Assembly (NCBI RefSeq): GCF_011075055.1
Contig: NC_058137.1
Location: 18,027,463-18,091,462, forward strand
Length of the DNA stretch: 64,000 nt
Direction: 5' to 3'
Source of the DNA: Mangifera indica
Lineage: Eukaryota > Streptophyta > Magnoliopsida > Sapindales > Anacardiaceae
Position numbers and translations under genes: made by a program. Positions 58,930 through 64,000 of the stretch are shown here, one piece after another (within the stretch, counting starts at the first letter, position 1; the number at the start of each line of letters is the position of its first letter). The notes beneath the pieces are model-generated. The model had not been told where the DNA came from. It ran no database searches and was given only the letters and a program-made list of their open reading frames with translations.

Positions 58930-59890
58930 AAAATTCAGATCCATTTTTTCAGATTTCTAAGTTATTTTTTTATTGTTAACATTCTAGGGTATTTCACTGT
59001 ATAGAATTCAAATTACTATTATGTTTTTTCGATTATTACCGTTTTACGATATATCGACACGTATTTTTTAGATTTTCAAATGATTTTTTGATTGTTGACA
59101 TTCGAGGGTATCTTAGCATATAGAATTCAAATTTCAGTTCTATTTTTCAAATTTTTGTCATTTGTAAAAAGTATCAAATCGTACATTTCAAATTTTCGAA
59201 CAATATTTTAATTATTAATATTTTAGGGTATTTTAATGTATAGAATTCAGATTTTAGTTCCATTTTTCAGATTTTTGTCATTTATGAAAAGTATCGACTT
59301 GTACATTTCAGATTTTCAAGTGATTTTTTGATTATTGACATTCTAGAGTATTTCACCATATAGAATTCGAATTTCTATTCTGATTTTTTGATTTTTGCTA
59401 TTTTATGATATATCAACACATATTTTTTAGATTTTCAAATAAATTTTTGATTGTTGACATTTTAGGATATTTCAATGTATAGAATTCAAATTTCAATTCT
59501 ATTTTTAAGATTTTTGTCATTTCTGAAAAGTATTGACTCGTACATTTAAGATTTCCAAGTGATTTTTTTATTGTTAACATTTTAGGGTATTTCAACATAT
59601 AGAATTCGAATTTCAATTCTATTTTTCAGATTTTTGTCATTTTTAAAAAATATTGACTCGTACATTTTAAATTTCTAAATAATTTTTTTATTGTTGATAT
59701 TCTTGGGTATTTCAACGTATAAAATTCGAATTTCAGTTCTATTTTTCATATTTTTGTTATTTCTAAAGAGTATCAACTCGTACATTTCAGATCTCCAAGT
59801 GATTTTTTGATTATTAACATTCTAAGGTATTTCAACGTAAAGAATTTGAATTTGAATTCTGTTTTTTAGATTTTTGTCATTTCTGAAAGG
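58930..59890. repeat. Satellite-like array with 120-bp period
   Basis: About eight diverged units. The landmark gggtatttcaacgtatagaa recurs at 58987, 59105, 59226, 59346, 59464, 59585, 59704 and 59825, spaced 119-121 bases. Each unit also carries a cagatttttgtcattt word and tcgtacattt. The period is a multiple of three, so open frames can run across units on the minus strand (59413-59616 shows 40-residue periodicity), but no protein family is recognised. The array ends where the 904-bp repeat begins. Confidence 0.9.
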
Positions 59891-60791
59891 TGTCTATCAA
59901 ATACCTTTAATTGGTAGATATCTAGATGAGTTTAACTCTTATCCCTAGGGTGTTTCAGTGTGGCAGGTGACATACGAGTCGATGTCCTAGGCCAATGACA
60001 AAGTCTGTTCTAGTCGGATGCTCGAAATGTGTAAATATGACCTTTACAAATTTTCTTTCGCTTGTTCAGGTAAGTTTATATTTCTTGATTATATATATAT
60101 TAATTGACAAAAATACGAATAGATTCAACTTAACCATTAATTGTTCTATTGCAGTATTGGATATATAAAACGGTAGATACCCTATATGATTGGGTGGATA
60201 TGGTTGATATCCATGCATCTCCATGGATTTTCCAATGGCGTACGCATGATGTTTCGACTTGGAGTCATATAGACACTATTTTCATTAGTGATCAGGTATC
60301 TAATCGTTGATTAATGAGTTAATTGATACCTTAAATATTGTAAATATGTTGAATTATATATCTCAATGAATAGGATGATGTCACATTCTTGCTTCATCCA
60401 TTACCGATTGAGGAGGCTAGACTATGGTATGTAAACATTCTTCTGTGAACGAGTATGTTGGATTCGTATTCCTCCTCATCGTTTTTGGTGCGACCCCCCT
60501 CTTTGAGTTATGGTTCAAGGTTAATGGGGTTGACATGAGATTCAAGCCATTTGAGTTTTCCTTGATGATGGGGCTATCATTTAGCTAGCATACTGCATTT
60601 TCATCGTATATTCCCCATGCATCCTGACATAGGATTAGAGATACCTACTTTTAAGGTTGTCAAAAAGTGCAGTATCTGATATTGAGCATGTTTTTTAGCT
60701 AGGCCATGGGGGGATGACGATATCGACGCCGTTAAGATGACCTTGTTTTATTGCTTCCATATAGTGTTGTTGGGAAATGATCGACGAAAGA
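59888..60791 (+). pseudogene. DUF1985-like pseudogene, unit 1
   Basis: Partial plant DUF1985-type sequence, a domain of unknown function usually found with Ulp1-type peptidases in plant transposons. Legible pieces: L-D-E-F-N-like words near 59930, K-Y-D-L-Y-K-F-S-F-A-like words near 60040, an intron-like gtaagt...ttgcag segment (about 60070-60155), W-I-Y-K-T-V-D-T-L-Y-D-W-V-D, a second intron-like segment (about 60296-60373), then L-W-F-K-V-N-G-V-D-M-R-F-K near 60508. Stops interrupt it. Confidence 0.6.
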
Positions 60792-61696
60792 AGGTATCAA
60801 TCAAATACCTTCAATTGGTTGATCATCTAGATGAGTTTAATTCCTATCCCTAAGGCATTTTAGTATGGCAGATGACGTATGAGTCAATGTCCTAGGCCAA
60901 TGATAAAGTCTGTTTTGGTTAGATGCTCAAAATGTGTAAATATGACCTTTACAAATTTCCTTTCGCTTTTTTAGGTAAGTTTATATTTCTTGATTATATA
61001 TATTAATTGACAAAAATACGAATAGATTCAACTTAACCATTAATTGTTCTATTGCAGTATTGGATATATAAAATGATGGATACCCTATATGATTTGGTGG
61101 ATATGGTTGATATCCACGCATCTCCATGGATTTTTCAGTGGTGTATGCATGATGTTTCGACTTAAAGTCATATAGACACTATTTTCATTGGTGATCAGGT
61201 ATGTAATGATTAATTAATGAGTTAATTGATACCTTGAATATTTTATATATGTTGAATTATATATCTTACTGAATAGGATGATGTCACATTCTCAATTCAT
61301 ATATTATCGATTGAGGAAGGTAGACTATGGTATAGAGACATTCTTTTAAGCACAAGTATGTTGGATCCGTATTCTTCTTCTTCATCTTTGGTGTTGCCCC
61401 CTCTTCCTGAGTTATGGTTCAAGGTTAATGGGGTTGACATGAGGTTCAACCTATTTGAGTTTTTCTTGATGACGGGGCTATCATTCAACCAGCACATTAC
61501 ACTTTCATCGTATGTTCCCTGTGCATCCAGATATAGGATTAGAGATACCTACTTTCAGGGTTGTTAAAAAATGCAGTATCTAATATTGAGCATGTTTTTT
61601 TAGCTAGGCCATGAGGGGATGACAATATCGATGCTGTTAAGATGAGCTTGTTTTATTGCTTCCATATAGTGTTGTTGGGGAATGTTCGATGAAAGA
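60792..61696 (+). pseudogene. DUF1985-like pseudogene, unit 2
   Basis: Best preserved unit. V-S-I-K-Y-L-Q-L-V-D-H-L-D-E-F-N-S-Y-P near 60797 is followed by K-Y-D-L-Y-K-F-P-F-A, an intron-like gtaagt...ttgcag, W-I-Y-K-M-M-D-T-L-Y-D, and a second intron-like gtatgt...gaatag (about 61199-61276). The 3' part (61358-61567) is open and reads E-L-W-F-K-V-N-G-V-D-M-R-F-N-L-F-E-F, then G-L-S-F-N and R-Y-R-I-R-D-T-Y-F. Stops at 61105-61165 and at 61565 show it is not functional. The motif order follows DUF1985, with the domain running across unit boundaries. Confidence 0.65.
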
Positions 61697-62305
61697 AGGT
61701 ATCTATCAAACACCTTCAGTTGGTTGATCATCTGGATGAGTTTAATTCCTATCCTAAGGGTGTTTTAGTGTGGTAGATGATGTAGTCCTAGGCCAATGAC
61801 AAAGTCTATTCTAGTCGGATGCTCGAAATGTGTAAATATGATCTTTACGAATTTCCTTTCACTTTTTTAGGTTAGTTCATATTTCTTGATTATATATATT
61901 AATTGGCAAAAATATGAATAGATTCAACTTAACCATTAATTGTTCTATTACAGTATTAGATATATAAAACAATGGATACCTTATATGATTGGGTGGATAT
62001 GGTTGATATCCATGCATCTCCACGGATTTTCTAGTGGCATATGCATGATGTTTCAACTTGAAGTCATATAGGCACTATTTTCACTGGTGATCAGATATGT
62101 AATGGTTAATTAATGAGTTAATTGATACCTTGAATATTATAACTATGTTGAATTATATATCTCAATGAATATGATGATGTCAAATTCTTGCTTCATCCAT
62201 TACTGATTGAGGAGGCTAGACTACGGTATGTAGACATTCTTCTATGCACGAGTATGTTGGATTTGTATTCCTCCTCATCGTCTTCGGTGTCGCTACCCCC
62301 CTCTT
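61697..62305 (+). pseudogene. DUF1985-like pseudogene, unit 3 (truncated)
   Basis: Repeats the first two thirds of the unit, including both intron-like segments, then stops at ccccctctt near 62305, where the transposase fragment on the opposite strand begins. Several substitutions and a short deletion near 61775 add stops. Confidence 0.6.
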
Positions 62306-63049
62306 AATTAATTGACTTAAAGCTCGAGCTCTAGCTTGTCAGTGATGTGGCATTATTTGATCAACTGAACATATGTGGGTTGCATTCATTTTAATGATTT
62401 GGAAGGCTTCGCTGACTTTGGATTTGGTTGTAGATATATACCAGTGACATTTTTCTTCATCACACTTAATCTTCCATCGCCTCATGTTAGACTTTTTTAC
62501 ACTATATTGAAATCCTTTTTGTAAGACAAATTGATTCACAACATCTTTCAAGTGTTGTTTGTTATGAAAAATATCACCAAGCTTTACAGTATTCTCAACT
62601 CGGATCGATCTTATACCACTTGATGATATTGATGGTTGTAGAGGAAAATCAAGAAGCCACCTAAACAGATCAGTGAGGACATTATCAGAAAATAGCCAAG
62701 AATAATTTCCACCACCCAAAATAGGATCTTGAAGTTGTAAACTATTTATACCCCTAGTAACAGGTGACATATGTTTGGACTTTGCCTTATCAAGAGGAAT
62801 ATCAGTCATATTGTTCCCCTCAAAGTTGTCCCAATCAAGAATCTTATCTTTCTTTCCATGAGCTTAGGAGTTTTCAATATATAATGCATCGTTACTGAAA
62901 TCAATCAAGTCTTCTAAATCATATTCTTTTTTCACTTCATTAATTTTTTTCTTCTTCTTCTTCTCTTTGTCCTTTGATTGGGGTACATGTAACAAAAACA
63001 TAAATATATTCCTGTAAGTATTGAGACATACCAATAAGACCTTGGACAT
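62304..63049 (-). pseudogene. Mutator-like (MuDR) transposase, N-terminal fragment
   Basis: One minus-strand frame with a TAA at 62864 and a TGA at 62339, both probably changed sense codons since similarity continues past them. An acidic/Lys-rich start is followed by a MuDR N-terminal DNA-binding domain (PF03108 type) at about 62375-62600. It reads L-G-D-I-F-H-N-K-Q-H-L-K-D-V-V, then Q-K-G-F-Q-Y-S-V-K-K-S-N, K-C-D-E-E-K-C-H-W-Y-I and A-T-H-I-C-S. This domain binds the element ends. The MULE catalytic domain should follow to the left but is replaced by the DUF1985-like repeat, so the fragment cannot transpose. Confidence 0.82.
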
Positions 63050-63301
63050 TTCATCATTTTGGATCTATATGGGGCAATCGAACTCAATTTTTCTTGGCTT
63101 TATAGATAGTTAAAGGTAGTTTTTGATTAGATCAACATCACAATACTCCTTTAAAAGTTTAATAAATCCCTCAAATGTTATTTCATAGAGAATTTTAATT
63201 AGTTGTTTACATCCTTCAACATATTTCATTAAGAAAGGGTGAAAGTGAAAGGTTGAAAAAATAAATGGTCTTTTTTATAATTTGAATATTTAAAAAGTTA
63301 T
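63050..63301. other. Short spacer between the transposase fragment and the TRIM
   Basis: AT-rich with no gene; it may be leader sequence of the Mutator-like element. Confidence 0.35.
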
Positions 63302-63541
63302 TGTGAGACCCCCTAGGTAAATTCCACATTGGTAAAATACGACAGAAATGCTTAGCATGTGTATGAGTCCCACATTACTTAGGGATGCTAAAATGTGATT
63401 GGTTAAATAGTCTGTGAACTCTTTAAACAGTTCAAACATATTTTGGGTTGCAAAACCCAAAAGCAAAACTATGGTGGACTGCGTATCTAAAGTAAATAAT
63501 ATCTTAATAATGGGTCAGGATATTGGACTTGGAATATTTTA
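63302..63541 (+). repeat. TRIM left LTR
   Basis: Starts TGTGAGACCCCC. It contains cacattggtaaaat, gattggttaaata and ttttgggttgcaaaaccc, all with counterparts in the right copy. Confidence 0.65.
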
Positions 63542-63638
63542 ACTTGTATTAGAGCCATTTCACATGTCCTTTTGAATGATAGTGGGGCAAACCTCAATTA
63601 GGACGCCAAGTCCCATAAGAGTGGGCAAGTGGGGTGAT

Positions 63639-63875
63639 TGTGAGACCCCCAACAAATCCCACATCATAAAAGTTCAAGAGAGATACTAGACATGTGTGTG
63701 CATCTTACATAATTTAGAGATTCTAAGATATGATTGGTTAAATACCCCATAAGCTCTTTAAATTGTTAAGATACGTTTTGGGTTGTAAACCAAAAAACAA
63801 AACTATGATAGATTGTGTGTCTAAAATAGATAATATCTTGACAGTTGGGGAGTGTATTGGACTAGGGATGCCATA
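63639..63875 (+). repeat. TRIM right LTR
   Basis: Same landmarks as the left copy, with roughly 20-25 percent difference by eye, so the insertion is old. Confidence 0.65.
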
Positions 63876-63880
63876 GTTAT

Positions 63881-64000
63881 TTTTAATTTTTGTTAATTTA
63901 GAGTTATATGATAATTTTAAAAAATAAGATAGTACAGATAAAATGATGATTTCATTCCTTAATACATTTGTTTCATTAACAGAATTTAATTTTGGGTAGA
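63881..64000. other. Window end, AT-rich, unassigned
   Basis: No feature recognised. Confidence 0.4.

Larger units (their letters stand above)
59888..62305 (+). repeat. Tandem triplication, 904-bp unit
   Basis: The landmark tcaaatacctt (tcaaacacctt in the third unit) recurs at 59897, 60801 and 61706, 904 and 905 bases apart. Units are roughly 90 percent identical by eye. The third unit breaks off near 62300 in the middle of the S-S-S/P-P-L segment, so about 2.7 units are present. Confidence 0.93.
63302..63875 (+). mobile_element. TRIM-like miniature LTR retrotransposon
   Basis: Two direct repeats of about 240 bp (63302-63541 and 63639-63875), both starting TGTGAGACCCCC, enclose only 97 bp. 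Just after the first lies tgtattagagcc (63545-63556), close to the initiator-tRNA primer site. Just before the second lies gtgggcaagtggggtgat, a purine-rich tract. The 5-mer gttat flanks both sides (63297-63301 and 63876-63880). This is the layout of a TRIM, which has no coding sequence and uses enzymes made by other elements. Confidence 0.68.

Noticed and set aside
59413..59616. 67-codon frame with 40-residue repeats as a possible repeat protein
   Set aside because: The periodicity is that of the 120-bp satellite. Neighbouring units carry stops in the same frame.
22..64000. CRISPR-like arrays, bacterial operons or phage genes
   Set aside because: Repeats here are tandem satellites or LTRs without unique spacers, and the genes are spliced plant genes.

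Overview
This window is nuclear DNA from a flowering plant, most likely a eudicot. The evidence is GT-AG spliced genes, an intronless plant-type mitochondrial carrier gene, and a dense load of LTR retrotransposons (Copia including a Sirevirus-type element, Gypsy traces, a TRIM), Mutator- and hAT-derived DNA elements, and AT-rich spacers. The species cannot be named from the sequence alone.

Only two host genes are well supported. (1) 4736-5689, minus strand: a single-exon mitochondrial dicarboxylate carrier of the plant UCP5/DIC group, 317 residues. (2) 21510-38825, plus strand: an 11-exon ubiquitin carboxyl-terminal hydrolase of the MYND-finger UBP15-19 group, closest by eye to UBP16. Every exon phase closes and the model gives 939 residues. 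Its first intron is about 12.5 kb and splits the codon of a zinc-ligand cysteine of the MYND finger. That intron holds a 50-bp-period repeat, a sense-oriented Copia element (23930-29225, TSD gttct), a hAT-related fold-back element built on BED-finger sequence (about 29250-30635) and a small inverted-repeat element (31771-32173).

Layout. 1-4160: Gypsy protease trace, an LTR-like repeat and a decayed Copia RT/RNase H tail with 3' LTR. 4200-10000: the carrier gene and AT-rich spacer. 10180-12250: second LTR-like repeat. 12600-16530: decayed Copia interrupted by a Mutator-type MITE (15797-16450, 9-bp TSD). 17858-19387: solo Sirevirus-type LTR. 21190-38825: UBP gene. 41037-54888: a minus-strand Sirevirus-type Copia element with matching 5-bp TSD attgc. 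It contains a 500-N gap flanked by about 3.7 kb of almost identical sequence, best read as an assembly-made duplication. 55322-57650: third LTR-like repeat. 58900-63050: a 120-bp satellite array, a 904-bp tandem triplication of an intron-containing DUF1985-like pseudogene, and a MuDR-type transposase N-terminal fragment, together resembling a Mutator-like element that carries Ulp1-associated sequence. 63302-63875: a TRIM-like miniature retrotransposon.

The two host genes are not functionally linked. Everything else is mobile DNA in various stages of decay. I found no convincing new biological system. The most informative points are the likely false duplication, the BED-finger fold-back hairpin in the UBP intron, the DUF1985 triplication, and the MYND finger split by a TE-filled intron.
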